Assembly: GCA_002869565.1 (NCBI GenBank)
Contig: PKUJ01000020.1
Location: 23,046-87,045, forward strand
Direction: 5' to 3'
Source: Arcobacter sp.
GTDB taxonomy: Bacteria; Campylobacterota; Campylobacteria; Campylobacterales; Arcobacteraceae
DNA length: 64,000 nucleotides
Shown here piece by piece: positions 53,875 through 62,871 of the stretch. The position numbers and the translations under genes are program-made. The notes under the pieces are model-generated. The model ran no database searches and was not told the origin of the DNA. It was given only the letters and a program-made list of their open reading frames with translations. Every line of letters starts with the position of its first letter. Position 1 is the first letter of the stretch.

Positions 53875-54342
53875 TTAAACTTCCAGTTGAGAACTCATAT
53901 CAATACTTCCACCTTTGATAATTTGTGCTCTTAGTCCTGCTTTATTTACAATTTTTGATAATACTTCTTGATTATTTAGTTTGTCTGATAAATATTTACA
54001 AGGTTCACATAATCTTATACCTTTTAAAACTACATTTCCTATTTGGAACTCTTTATCAACTAAAGAATTTAAATCACAATTCGAAACTACTATATTTCTT
54101 CTGAAATCTTCAGCTGTGATTGTATTATTAAATTCAGTATTAAAAGCATTGATTTTTTCTATTTCTATTAATGTTACATCTCTATCAGGTTCTATTTTAC
54201 CCTTATTTGAAAATGTTCCTTCTTGATAAAAATATCTATCTCCATAAATACCTTTTTTCTCTTCTAAAATTATTTGATTTACTTTTTGCATAGAACTTTT
54301 TATATCTTTTGATATGAGTAGACTTACTATTTTACCTGACAT
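53875..54342 (-). CDS. MOSC-domain protein
   Basis: The 155-residue protein fits the small bacterial MOSC domain: KGIYGDRYFYQEG (near residue 30), RDVTLIEIEKINAF, DFRRNIVVSN and the conserved cysteine in RLCEPCKYLSDKL. MOSC proteins handle sulfur bound to molybdenum cofactors or reduce N-hydroxylated compounds. The gene ends an operon with lysE-like and is not near the molybdenum operon, though it may be functionally linked. Confidence 0.85.
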   Translation of the reverse strand: MSGKIVSLLISKDIKSSMQKVNQIILEEKKGIYGDRYFYQEGTFSNKGKIEPDRDVTLIEIEKINAFNTEFNNTITAEDFRRNIVVSNCDLNSLVDKEFQIGNVVLKGIRLCEPCKYLSDKLNNQEVLSKIVNKAGLRAQIIKGGSIDMSSQLEV

Positions 54343-54354
54343 TAATTATCCTTT

Positions 54355-54987
54355 TTATGATTTTTTAGCTAATGCTAATCCCGCACCGATGCTTATAAAT
54401 AAGCTACCAACTACTTTACCAAAGTATTTTGATAAAGTAGTTTTATTAAATAAGTCTTTTATTAAATTTGCACTAATAGTATAAATCATCATACAAATAA
54501 ATGCAATGATTCCTAGTATGATAACAAGTAAACTATAGTGCAGTATATTGTTTTGTCCTTCATTAATAAATTGTGGGAAAAGAGCTGTAAAGAATATTAG
54601 AGCTTTGGGATTTGAAGAAGCTACAATAAAAGCTTCTGTAAATAGTCTATGTAGTTTAATATCTTCTTTTTTTAATTTTTCTTTTTTTGTATCAATATGA
54701 AAAGGAGATTTAAATAGTTTTATTCCTAGATAGATTAAATATATAGCTCCAGCATATTTTACTATCATAAAAAGTGTTGTGGAAGTAGTAAGAATCAGTC
54801 CAAGTCCAGCAACCGCAATAGAAGCTTGAATCATAGAAGCTATTGCGTTTCCAAGTGCAGTTATAGTGGAAATCTTTGTACCATATTTTAATCCATGGGT
54901 TAGTGCTAAAAGCATACTAGGTCCTGGAATAATTGATGCAATAAATACAGTTGGAATATACAAAAGCCAAAAGTCAAAATTTTCCAT
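54355..54987 (-). CDS. LysE/RhtB-family amino acid exporter
   Basis: The 210-residue inner-membrane protein has six predicted helices and the family start PGPSMLLALTHGLKYG (near residue 22). NPKALIFFTALFPQFI in the middle is also diagnostic. It exports amino acids such as threonine or homoserine. A PdxR-type regulator gene lies just upstream on the same strand, which may control it. Confidence 0.9.
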   Translation of the reverse strand: MENFDFWLLYIPTVFIASIIPGPSMLLALTHGLKYGTKISTITALGNAIASMIQASIAVAGLGLILTTSTTLFMIVKYAGAIYLIYLGIKLFKSPFHIDTKKEKLKKEDIKLHRLFTEAFIVASSNPKALIFFTALFPQFINEGQNNILHYSLLVIILGIIAFICMMIYTISANLIKDLFNKTTLSKYFGKVVGSLFISIGAGLALAKKS

Positions 54988-55035
54988 AAGTACTCCATTA
55001 AAAAATTAAACCATAATACAAGATTTATTATTAAT

Positions 55036-56406
55036 TTATTCAATAATACATTCATGCCAAATCTCAGAAAAAGAATTTACAGCATCTTCTATCTCTTCTT
55101 CTTTAAATCCACCAAATCCCATCATAAGAGCTTGCCATTCTCCACCTGATTTCTCTTTTGCATAGTGAAGTTTTATTGTCTTCTTTATTGCTAGTTTTTC
55201 TAATTTATTCCAATCAAAAGAAACTTTTGGACTAATATGTATAGCTAAACCTCCCCCTTGATTTACGATTTTCATACTACTTCCCAATTTCTCTTCAAGA
55301 CATTTTTTCATCAGATTATATTTCTTTTTATTCAGTGTTCTAATTTTACGTAAGTGTCTATCCCAATGGCCTTCATTCATAAATCTTTCTAAGGTTTTTT
55401 GTGTAAATAAACATACTCTAGATTCAAATACTCCAGAAAACTCTTCTAACAAAAATTTTGGAACTACTAAATAACTAATTCTCAGTGCAGGGGATAAAGA
55501 TTTAGAAAATGTACCAACATAAATAACTCTGCCAACTCTATCTAAACCTTGCAAAGCAGGTATTGGTCTAGTTTCATAAGTTAATTCACTATCATAATCA
55601 TCTTCTATTATTAAAGCATCATTTTTTTCTGCCCAATCTAATAGTTTCAATCTATTAGATATTGGTATTGTAACTCCTGTTGGAAATTGATGTGAAGGAG
55701 TTATATATACTAGTTTTGCTTCTGATTTTTCTAATTTTCTTAAATCAATTCCATTTTTACCAACTGGAATTTTTTTTATTTTATAATTACTTAACTCAAA
55801 AACTTCTCTAGCCGCATAATAACCTGGGTGTTCTATTGCTAAAGTATCATGCTTTTTATTTAAAAGTTTTATTAAAAGCCCCATAGAATTGATAAATCCA
55901 TTGCAAACAATTATTTGATTAGCATTACAATTAACACCTCTAGATTCAATAAGATATTTTGCAATTTCAAGCCTTAATCCATACTCACCTTTTGCGTCAT
56001 GATAAGTACAAAAATCTATACTTTCATCTATTACTTTATTAAAAATTCTTTTCCACAATTTAAGTGGGAAAGAGTCTTTTTCTAATCTGGCATGAAAAAA
56101 GTCATAAAGAAAATCATCTTTTTGTTCTTTTTTTTCAATATCAATATTAGAATCTTTTTTAAAATTTTTATAATTTGTATCAGTTACAAAATATCCACTT
56201 TTTGGATAACTATCGATATAACCTTCTGCCAAAAGTTGAGAATAAGCTGATTCAACACTAGTTTTACTTAAGTTATATATTGTAGCAACTTTTCTTATGG
56301 ATTGGAGTTTATCCCCAACTTTTAGATTATGTATTATCTCTTTTTTTATCTCTTTATATAATTGAATATGAAGAGGGATTTTACTATTTTTATCAATTAA
56401 ATACAA
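55036..56406 (-). CDS. MocR/PdxR-type regulator (GntR HTH fused to aminotransferase)
   Basis: The 456-residue protein has an N-terminal GntR winged helix (IHNLKVGDKLQSIRKVATIY, residues 29-48) and a class I aminotransferase domain with IIEDDYDSELTY and the PLP lysine in GTFSKSLSPALRISY. MocR proteins sense PLP or amino compounds. It lies upstream of the LysE-like gene on the same strand, which suggests local control. The substrate is unknown. Confidence 0.9.
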   Translation of the reverse strand: MYLIDKNSKIPLHIQLYKEIKKEIIHNLKVGDKLQSIRKVATIYNLSKTSVESAYSQLLAEGYIDSYPKSGYFVTDTNYKNFKKDSNIDIEKKEQKDDFLYDFFHARLEKDSFPLKLWKRIFNKVIDESIDFCTYHDAKGEYGLRLEIAKYLIESRGVNCNANQIIVCNGFINSMGLLIKLLNKKHDTLAIEHPGYYAAREVFELSNYKIKKIPVGKNGIDLRKLEKSEAKLVYITPSHQFPTGVTIPISNRLKLLDWAEKNDALIIEDDYDSELTYETRPIPALQGLDRVGRVIYVGTFSKSLSPALRISYLVVPKFLLEEFSGVFESRVCLFTQKTLERFMNEGHWDRHLRKIRTLNKKKYNLMKKCLEEKLGSSMKIVNQGGGLAIHISPKVSFDWNKLEKLAIKKTIKLHYAKEKSGGEWQALMMGFGGFKEEEIEDAVNSFSEIWHECIIE

Positions 56407-56493
56407 ACTGTCCTCTAGTTTTATAAATATTTTGGCACTTGTTACAAGTACAGATTTTTATTATAATACCACAAATAAAATAAAAGGCTTAAC

Positions 56494-56892
56494 ATGCAAT
56501 TATTGAAAAACATAAGTAGTGAAACATTAAAATTACTTGATGAACTAGAAAATATATTAAAAACTATAGATGAAAATATAATCTCAACAAAAAGAAATTC
56601 ACAAGATAGAACAATAAAACAAATTATAGGACATTTAGTTGATTCTGCATCAAATAATACTCACAGAGTTATCCATTTACAATATCAAGAAAGTCCTTTA
56701 ATATTCCCTGATTATGCAAATCTTGGAGTTAATGACAAATGGATAGTAATACAAGACTATAACAACTATAATTTGGAAAATTTAGTGCAATTGATGAAAT
56801 ATACGAATATCCATATTACAAATGTAATCAAAAATATTGATACATCAAAATTAAGAAATAAATGGATAAGTGCCTTGGGTAATGTAAGGTAT
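56494..56892 (+). pseudogene. DinB-like gene interrupted by the Mu-like prophage
   Basis: The frame encodes a four-helix DinB-type domain (RTIKQIIGHLVDSASNNTHR with one metal histidine, ESPLIFPDYANLGVND). After LRNKWISALGN the reading changes to prophage end sequence and stops at 57000. The homologous C-terminal helix with its last metal histidines is missing and should lie beyond the right prophage end, outside the window. The interruption is inferred from the abrupt change at the TGTATAAA end. Confidence 0.65.
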
Positions 56893-57045
56893 TGTATAAA
56901 AAGTAAGTGCTATTTCAAAAGGCTTTTTTTTGATTTAGAGGCGATTCTTTGGGGTATTTGGGCTTTTTTTAGTGGTTGTTGTAAAAAAGTAACTGTTTAA
57001 CTTTTTTATACGTTTGTTTAATCTTTTTTATACACTCTTTTATAC
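56893..57045. repeat. Transposase-binding repeats at the prophage left end
   Basis: GTATAAAAAG at the very end (56894-56903) recurs in inverse form as CTTTTTTATAC at 57001-57011 and 57023-57033 and CTCTTTTATAC at 57035-57045. Repeated end-type sites of this kind bind MuA in Mu. Confidence 0.55.
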
Positions 57046-57121
57046 AACCTACAAAAGCGGTGGGTTGGTCTATCTCTTAAAACTTATCAGAAATGAATAT
57101 TTGTTGTAAAGTTGTTGTAAT

Positions 57122-57244
57122 ACATACGCTTTTTTTAACATAGACATACAAAAAACATACGCTTTTAAAAAGTTAGTAACACATACAAGACAGACTTTTG
57201 AGACTGTATGTATATTTGACATACGGTTTTAATATGGCTATAAT
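57122..57244 (+). promoter_or_regulatory. ACATACG repeats and promoter of the prophage cargo gene
   Basis: ACATACG(C)TTTT-type boxes lie at 57122, 57155 and 57219, the last inside a promoter with TTGACA (57216-57221), a 17-base gap and TATAAT (57239-57244). A repressor binding the boxes would shut this promoter. Further ACATAC half-boxes lie between. Confidence 0.6.
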
Positions 57245-57267
57245 TTCAAAAAATAAAGGAGTTTTAT

Positions 57268-57972
57268 ATGTTTGGTTTGTATTGGGGAGAGGATGAAGTT
57301 TTAGATATATATGAGGACGGAGTATCAAAAGATTCTATTATAGAAGATGTTATGATAAAGAATAGTAAAGATTTTAAAGAGATTGATTCAGGTGGTTCTT
57401 TTAGTGGTTTTCATAATGTAATGATTTTTAAAGAAGAGAGTAGGGATTTTTTAACTAATTCTACAAGAAGTAAAATTATAAGTGGCGAAGATTATAGTTT
57501 AATTTCACTAATGTCTTATTTTACAGAGGAAGAAAATCAATATACAAGTTTATTTCTTTTAAGTTTAGACTTTATGAATTCTGAAGAAAAAACAAGGATA
57601 TCTTGTAGACTCAATCCTGAAATAGTAGTTGCTCTAAAAAAGCTACCTAAAAAGAAAATGACTAGCTTTATAGAAGAAAAACTTATTGATTATTTACTTT
57701 CAAAAGTAAAAGCAGGTAATTTGATAAAATATTTTAAAAACAAAAATATAACTTTTTTTGCAGGGAAAAGACTTATTTTATTGAACTCTAATAGCCAATT
57801 TAAAAACTTTGAAGCTGAAAAGTTAGAAGTTGAAGAGATTAATGATTCTTTACCTAAGCGTATTGTGGATTATAAACTGGATAGTGTTTTGATGAAACAA
57901 ATTAAAGATTTTTCAAAATTAAATAATATGAGTGTTACTGAGGTAATAACAGAAGCATTGATAAAAAAGTGA
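57268..57972 (+). CDS. Prophage cargo gene, protein with two ribbon-helix-helix-like regions
   Basis: The 234-residue protein has no family I know. Two stretches resemble ribbon-helix-helix domains: RISCRLNPEIVVALKKLPKK (about residues 111-130, followed by a second helix) and VDYKLDSVLMKQIKDFSK followed by MSVTEVITEAL at the C-terminus. The N-terminal 100 residues are acidic. It lies outside the repressor, next to the left end, where Mu has no gene. This position is common for cargo genes expressed in the lysogen. Confidence 0.7.
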   Translation: MFGLYWGEDEVLDIYEDGVSKDSIIEDVMIKNSKDFKEIDSGGSFSGFHNVMIFKEESRDFLTNSTRSKIISGEDYSLISLMSYFTEEENQYTSLFLLSLDFMNSEEKTRISCRLNPEIVVALKKLPKKKMTSFIEEKLIDYLLSKVKAGNLIKYFKNKNITFFAGKRLILLNSNSQFKNFEAEKLEVEEINDSLPKRIVDYKLDSVLMKQIKDFSKLNNMSVTEVITEALIKK

Positions 57973-57982
57973 TTTTTCAGAG

Positions 57983-58016
57983 AAGATTTACAGGTTATAT
58001 TTGACCTGTAAATCTT
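57983..58016. terminator. Hairpin between the cargo gene and the repressor operon
   Basis: AAGATTTACAGGT (57983-57995) and ACCTGTAAATCTT (58004-58016) are perfect complements between convergent genes. It overlaps the end of the small membrane peptide gene. Confidence 0.65.
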
Positions 58017-58108
58017 AGACCTAATATTATTGTTGCAAGCAGGAATCCAGCTGCAAATCCTGTTAAAAATATTATGGGTTTTGAGTACTTAATTAAAAAA
58101 TCAATCAT
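57995..58108 (-). CDS. Small membrane peptide downstream of the prophage repressor
   Basis: A 37-codon frame, MIDFLIKYSKPIIFLTGF through to a short polar tail, makes one long hydrophobic helix. AAAGGGATAAAT gives a good ribosome site, and it starts ten bases after the repressor stop. Its function is unknown; superinfection exclusion is one possibility for such a peptide. Confidence 0.5.
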   Translation of the reverse strand: MIDFLIKYSKPIIFLTGFAAGFLLATIILGLRFTGQI

Positions 58109-58118
58109 ATTTATCCCT

Positions 58119-58748
58119 TTATCTTTGGATACTTAGGATTTTTAGTCCTATAATTTGAAAAGGTAGTTGGTTTTCTTTAGGATCATATGTTTCACTTTCA
58201 TATTTTTCATTATCACTTATGATTAATATGGTTCCATCCATTTTAAATTGAAGCCTTTTAATAAGTATTTGTCCGCCATATTGTATTGCATATATACCAT
58301 TTGTACCAAAGGTGATGTTTTCATCTATTAGAACAAAGTCTCGATCTCTTAAAGTTGGTTCCATTGAATCCCCATCTACTTGGATACCTTTTACCTTGTC
58401 TGTATTTATTGCTGTTTTAAAAAAACTTTTATCTAAAGTTATTGTGTCTACAGTTTCTATAAGATAATTATATACTCCTTCTCCAGCTCCAGCTCGTACA
58501 TTTAATAAATCTATTTGATAAGCATTATCTTGTTTTTTTATTGGTAGTTGCGAATTAAGTAATATTTTATCTAATGATATATTCTCAATTTGCGATATTT
58601 TTTCTATTAATTCATAGGGAATTTTGTTTCTTTTCTTCCAAGTACTTAAAGTATTAGGCTTTACATTATATTTTTCGCAAAATTCCAAATCCTTTTCAAA
58701 GCCCATTAAATCGTATATTCTATTGAGTATTTCATCTATTCTATTCAT
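58119..58748 (-). CDS. Prophage repressor, HTH plus S24 peptidase (CI/LexA-like)
   Basis: The 209-residue protein has an N-terminal helix-turn-helix (FCEKYNVKPNTLSTWKKRNK, residues 22-41) and a C-terminal S24 peptidase domain: VDGDSMEPTLRDRDFVLID carries the catalytic serine, and YAIQYGGQILIKRL the lysine. An AGAGEGVYN segment precedes it as the self-cleavage site region. It probably keeps the prophage silent and is cleaved upon DNA damage. Divergent from the early operon. Confidence 0.9.
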   Translation of the reverse strand: MNRIDEILNRIYDLMGFEKDLEFCEKYNVKPNTLSTWKKRNKIPYELIEKISQIENISLDKILLNSQLPIKKQDNAYQIDLLNVRAGAGEGVYNYLIETVDTITLDKSFFKTAINTDKVKGIQVDGDSMEPTLRDRDFVLIDENITFGTNGIYAIQYGGQILIKRLQFKMDGTILIISDNEKYESETYDPKENQLPFQIIGLKILSIQR

Positions 58749-58776
58749 TTCAAACCTTTTTTATTCACAAACTGTC

Positions 58777-58805
58777 TTGACAATATTCGCAAAATGAACT
58801 ATAAT
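58777..58805 (+). promoter_or_regulatory. Early promoter of the prophage
   Basis: TTGACA (58777-58782), 17 bases, TATAAT (58800-58805). ATTCACAAA and ATTCGCAAA repeats at 58762 and 58786 flank and overlap the -35 and could be repressor sites. From 58806 to 59035 no gene is supported. Confidence 0.7.
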
Positions 58806-59035
58806 TTCACATACTAACAAAGCAGTTAGGAAATTATAACGAAAAAGATTAAAAAATCAAGAAGGTATATTTTCTACTCATGTTGGTATTGCTCTTTTAT
58901 AATCTAAGCCACACACAGAACTGATTGGCTGAACTGTTAAATTGATTGATGCTTTGTTGAGTGAAAGTATTGATATTTTGTATTTATATTTGAGTCTCTG
59001 GTAAGGGATTCAATAATAAATATATAGGAGTTGAT

Positions 59036-59182
59036 ATGAAAAAAAAGAAGTTAAAAAAGCTGAAAAAACTGCTTAATAAAATGAATGAGTTGATTCAAAA
59101 TGATTCAAAAAATGAGAATAAACCTTTAAGAAAATTTATGAAAAATCCATATGATTTTAAAGGCAAATACAAGACCAATTAA
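59036..59182 (+). CDS. Small lysine-rich prophage protein
   Basis: A 48-codon gene after TATATAGGAGTTGAT. The product is strongly basic at the start (KKKKLKKLKKLLNKMNELIQ) and may bind nucleic acid. It is the first gene behind the early promoter and ends over the 3' end of the opposite gene. Function unknown. Confidence 0.5.
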   Translation: MKKKKLKKLKKLLNKMNELIQNDSKNENKPLRKFMKNPYDFKGKYKTN

Positions 59183-59436
59183 AAATGGTCTTGTATTCCT
59201 TCACCATAGGTTGCTTTTAATTGGTCTCCTATAAGTTCTTCAAAATTTGATTCAATAGAATTAATGATTTTATTTTTATCTTCTTTTGACAATGAACCAT
59301 TTTGAAATTCTGCTACTGCTATTGCAGTTAGAATTGCACTGGTTACTTCACCATGAAGTGACTGTCTAAAAACTTTTAGTAAACCTTTTGTTTTGACGTC
59401 TGAAAAATCTAAATTATCTAGATTTATTTTATCCAT
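59179..59436 (-). CDS. Small prophage protein of unknown function
   Basis: The 85-residue acidic protein (MDKINLDNLDFSDVKTKGLL) has a mainly helical composition and no motif I know. It is read against the early operon, so it may be expressed in the lysogen. AAAAAGGACTTAAGT precedes its ATG on the minus strand. Confidence 0.6.
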   Translation of the reverse strand: MDKINLDNLDFSDVKTKGLLKVFRQSLHGEVTSAILTAIAVAEFQNGSLSKEDKNKIINSIESNFEELIGDQLKATYGEGIQDHF

Positions 59437-59536
59437 ACTTAAGTCCTTTTTGTTGTTGTGTTTTATGCGAATTTCATAATAACAAACAAGGGCTTAATTA
59501 TGAATAATTAAAACAGTTATAAAAGGAGTGTTAATA

Positions 59537-59734
59537 ATGATAGTTGAATGCGGTTTTTATGAAATTGAAACAGATATAAAAAAGAGGTATGGCTTTATGT
59601 ATTTTTTAGCAAAACACAAATGTAATCCTAGAAATATTGAGCTTGTATTTATAAAAGATGGTGGATTAAAGGGAAAAGAAGAGTTAGTTTATTTTATCAA
59701 AAAGGAGAGGTTGTGGTCAAATCAGAAAATATAA
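59537..59734 (+). CDS. Small prophage early protein
   Basis: The ATG at 59537 is preferred over an upstream GTG, because AAAGGAGTGTTAATA precedes it. The 65-residue product (MIVECGFYEIETDIKKRYGF) is unknown. It overlaps the next gene by 22 bases. Confidence 0.55.
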   Translation: MIVECGFYEIETDIKKRYGFMYFLAKHKCNPRNIELVFIKDGGLKGKEELVYFIKKERLWSNQKI

Positions 59735-59994
59735 ATTTCAAAAAGATTAAAGCTAAAAATTTACGTACTGAAAAAATAGAAGAGATGACTGAAGTTTTTA
59801 ATAAATTTCAAAAACGTGGTTTTGCTGTTACTGCGTATGCTAAGGCTTATGGCGTTGGTCATGCAATCGTGTCTCAGGTTTTAGATGGAAGTTTTAATGG
59901 AACAAAAAACCATAAAAATGGAGCAACTAGAAAAATTATCCAACAACTTAAAAAAGATGGAATTTGGATAGGGAAGTTACCTTGGGAGGAGTGA
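59713..59994 (+). CDS. Phage DNA-binding regulator, BcepMu gp16-like
   Basis: The 93-residue protein starts with GTG after AAAGGAGAGGTT. The central helix-turn-helix AVTAYAKAYGVGHAIVSQVL and the end RKIIQQLKKDGIWIGKLPW resemble a small family found just before the transposase in BcepMu-type phages, with a role like Mu Ner. It stops two bases before transposase A. Confidence 0.7.
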   Translation: MVKSENINFKKIKAKNLRTEKIEEMTEVFNKFQKRGFAVTAYAKAYGVGHAIVSQVLDGSFNGTKNHKNGATRKIIQQLKKDGIWIGKLPWEE

Positions 59995-59995
59995 T

Positions 59996-61000
59996 ATGGA
60001 ATATACAGAGAAACAATTAACTGAAAAATTGAATATATCTCAACCAGCTCTTTTTAAAGCTCTCAAAAAAACACCATATAAGCTTAAAGAAATTGAGGGA
60101 TCTTCCAAAAGAGTAAAACATTATAAATATGATGTTTTACCACAGAGGTATAAAGATAAATTAAAAGAGTTAGGAATAGAACCAAAAAAAAATGAACCTA
60201 TAAATAACTTTTTACAAGCAAAACTTACAAAAAAGTATCTTTTGGCAACACCTGACAAGCAAAGAAAAGCAGTTCAGAAATGTAAGTTTATAGAAGCTTA
60301 TCTAAAGAGAAAAAGCGGGTTAAATCAAGACCAATGGATTAGTGAAACACTAAAAAATAGTTTAGATTATGAAGATTTAGGAACTGTATCAATTAAACAA
60401 TTGAATGATTGGCTGGTGAAATACAAAGAGGCAAAAGATAAGAAACAAAATCTTGTCGAGGCCTTCATAGATAGTAGAGGAGCTTCTAAAGGTGTAAAAG
60501 CTTTAAATGAAGAACAGATAAAAGCTGCTGAGAGATATTTTCTAAAAACATCACGCCCTAGAATTAGTGAGATATATAGAAATATGTGTCATATGTTTGG
60601 AGACACCATGCCTTCTCGTGATGTTCTTTACAGCTACTTTAATGAATGGCAAAGAAAAAACCCAGTTCTTTATGAGTTTAGTAAGTCGCCTGATAGTGCG
60701 AAGAATAAATATCTTGTTGCTTTTGGTGATGAAAGTGCAAAAGCTAAATACAAAAATCACTATTGGGAGCTTGATTCTACACCTGCAGATGTTATTTGTA
60801 TGGATGGAAAAAGATATTCAATAATAGCAGCCATAGATGTATATACAAGAAGAGTTGTATTTCATGTATGTGAGACTTCTTCTGCATATACTATTTCACA
60901 GCTGCTTGCAAAAGCTATTACTAAACTTGGTATTCCTGAAAATGTAGTTATAGATAACGGAAAAGATTACACTTCAAATCATTTTGAAACTATATGTTAA
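59996..61000 (+). CDS. Mu-type transposase A, N-terminal part
   Basis: The 334-residue part holds the Mu-type DNA-binding head (MEYTEKQLTEKLNISQPALF), a helical domain and the first two acidic residues of the DDE core: WELDSTPADV (near residue 259) and VIDNGKDYTSN (near residue 322). It ends with TAA directly after HFETIC, although the homologous protein should go on. The rest follows in another frame at once. One base is therefore missing, or the two parts are made separately. Confidence 0.8.
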   Translation: MEYTEKQLTEKLNISQPALFKALKKTPYKLKEIEGSSKRVKHYKYDVLPQRYKDKLKELGIEPKKNEPINNFLQAKLTKKYLLATPDKQRKAVQKCKFIEAYLKRKSGLNQDQWISETLKNSLDYEDLGTVSIKQLNDWLVKYKEAKDKKQNLVEAFIDSRGASKGVKALNEEQIKAAERYFLKTSRPRISEIYRNMCHMFGDTMPSRDVLYSYFNEWQRKNPVLYEFSKSPDSAKNKYLVAFGDESAKAKYKNHYWELDSTPADVICMDGKRYSIIAAIDVYTRRVVFHVCETSSAYTISQLLAKAITKLGIPENVVIDNGKDYTSNHFETIC

Positions 61001-62085
61001 ATCTTGGAATTAATATGAAAATCGTTCCTCCTTTTAGTGGGGAGTGTAAGCCTTTTGTGGAGAGGGTGTTTGGAACTTTAAGTAGAGAACTTTTTGAGCA
61101 AATACCAGGATATATTGGTCATGACGTAGCACAAAGGAAAGAGCTGCAAGCAAGACAATCTTTTGCAGATAAGATTCGCTCGCAAGAGAAGTGGAGAGAA
61201 CAGCAAAAAAATAAAACTGAGGAAGAGAAAAAACTTTGGAATGATGCTTGGAAAATAAAAAAAGAAAATATAGGACTTGATCTAACAATACTTGTATCAG
61301 CTGAAGAGCTTCAAATGTGGTGTGATAATTGGGTTGACAAAATTTATGAACAAAGAGTTCATTCTGGAATAAAAACTAAACCAATCTTAAAATGGAATAG
61401 AGATATCACACCAGTGCAAGCGATACCTGATAAATCAATGCTTTGTATGCTCTTAGGTGAAAGTGCAGTTAGGAAAGTTGGGAAAAAAGGTATTTCATAT
61501 GATGGTTGTCAATATGCCCATTTGGACCTAATAGAATTTATAGGCCATCACGTGTATGTGATGTCAAATGAAGATTTAGGGAAGATATATGTTTTTGACA
61601 ATGATATGCATTTTATATGTATTGCAGTTGACCTTGAAAAAATCGGTTTAAATAGATTTGAGATAAGAAAAGCTAAGAAAAAATCTATATCTCTTATGAA
61701 GCAGATGAATAAGATCATAAAAGAGGTTGAGGCAATAAATGATGTAACTATCTTAGACAGAATTGAAGCTGTAAGTGATGAGATACAAAGTAAAACAACT
61801 GCAGTTACAAAAAGAACTGAAACTGTTGAAGTTCTTCTGCGGGAATCTAAAAAGATAGAAGCTAAAGATAAGCAAGAACTAAACGAATCTACAAAATATG
61901 ACTTTAAAACTAAAGATGAAGAAGGTAAGCCTCAAAAAATATTAGCAGATGGAAGACCATTATTTACAAGTTATATAGACAGATTTGTATGGGATTTAGA
62001 AAATGAAATGATAGATGAAGATACAAAACAACTAGCAAAAGAGTATCCAGATATGTGGGATATGGCAAAAACAAGGGTTGGATAG
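60994..62085 (+). CDS. Mu-type transposase A, C-terminal part (frame-shifted)
   Basis: The 363-residue part continues the catalytic core with NLGINMKIVPPFSGECKPFVERVFGTLSR, including the third acidic residue (E in FVERVFG), then the beta-barrel and C-terminal region. It starts with an ATG that overlaps the TAA of the first part (ATGTTAA), so restart by the same ribosome is conceivable. Without joining, the DDE triad is split over two chains. Confidence 0.78.
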   Translation: MLNLGINMKIVPPFSGECKPFVERVFGTLSRELFEQIPGYIGHDVAQRKELQARQSFADKIRSQEKWREQQKNKTEEEKKLWNDAWKIKKENIGLDLTILVSAEELQMWCDNWVDKIYEQRVHSGIKTKPILKWNRDITPVQAIPDKSMLCMLLGESAVRKVGKKGISYDGCQYAHLDLIEFIGHHVYVMSNEDLGKIYVFDNDMHFICIAVDLEKIGLNRFEIRKAKKKSISLMKQMNKIIKEVEAINDVTILDRIEAVSDEIQSKTTAVTKRTETVEVLLRESKKIEAKDKQELNESTKYDFKTKDEEGKPQKILADGRPLFTSYIDRFVWDLENEMIDEDTKQLAKEYPDMWDMAKTRVG

Positions 62086-62151
62086 GGAAGTGAAATATCA
62101 CTTCCTGTTCGAGTCTTTGCAATGGACTTAATAAACAAACAGGAGCGATTT

Positions 62152-62871
62152 ATGAAAGAAGAATTTCTTCAAACACAAAATTATAACAGATTTTATGAGG
62201 CAATACAAGCCTTAAAAGATTTACCAATGTCCGCACCTAAAATGGGTTTAGGCTATGGAAAGTTTGGACTAGGGAAAACTATGTCCCTAGAGAGAATCAT
62301 ATCAAAAGAACATGCAGTTCTTTTTAGAGCTGTTCAAACATGGAATAAAACATCCGTGCTAAAGCAACTGTGTGAGGAGCTAAGAGTTGATGCTCAAGGA
62401 AGTGCATCATATTTATATCAACGTGTAAAAAAAGCACTACTTGTTGAACCTCGAATCATAATTGTAGATGAAGTAGATTCAATATTAAAAAGTACAAAGA
62501 ACGAGGTTTTGGAGTTATTTAGAGATATACATGATGAAACTGGAGTGATTATCTTTTTCGTAGGGATGGAAGAGTCAAAAGCGAAGTTTGCAAAATACAC
62601 ACACTATGAATCGCGGATTGTAGAGTTTGTAGAATTTCAAGATATGTCAAAAAAAGATATAGAAGCTTTTTGCAGACTAAGTGATATAGAAATAGAAGAT
62701 GATCTTATCACTTACTTTTTACATAAGTTTCCAAATCTTCGACAAATCAGAGTTTTCTTAATTAGACTAGAAAAAATATGCAAAATGAATAAAAGTATTA
62801 CAAGTGTAAGCTTGCAGCTTTTTCATGAAAGTGGAGTGAATCATGTCACATCTAAATCAAAAAAAGCTTAA
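62152..62871 (+). CDS. Mu-type transposition ATPase B
   Basis: The ATG at 62152 follows CAGGAGCGATTT; another ATG 30 bases earlier has no site. The 239-residue AAA+ protein has Walker A GYGKFGLGKT (near residue 37), Walker B RIIIVDEVDSIL and sensor-like FFVGMEES. MuB homologues bind target DNA and activate the transposase. The motifs look intact. The next gene overlaps by 29 bases. Confidence 0.88.
   Translation: MKEEFLQTQNYNRFYEAIQALKDLPMSAPKMGLGYGKFGLGKTMSLERIISKEHAVLFRAVQTWNKTSVLKQLCEELRVDAQGSASYLYQRVKKALLVEPRIIIVDEVDSILKSTKNEVLELFRDIHDETGVIIFFVGMEESKAKFAKYTHYESRIVEFVEFQDMSKKDIEAFCRLSDIEIEDDLITYFLHKFPNLRQIRVFLIRLEKICKMNKSITSVSLQLFHESGVNHVTSKSKKA

Noticed and set aside
58806..59035. Possible decayed small prophage gene (protein-like frame with three stops)
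   Set aside because: Three stops in about 60 codons is not fewer than expected by chance at this base composition, and no start or homologue is recognisable.
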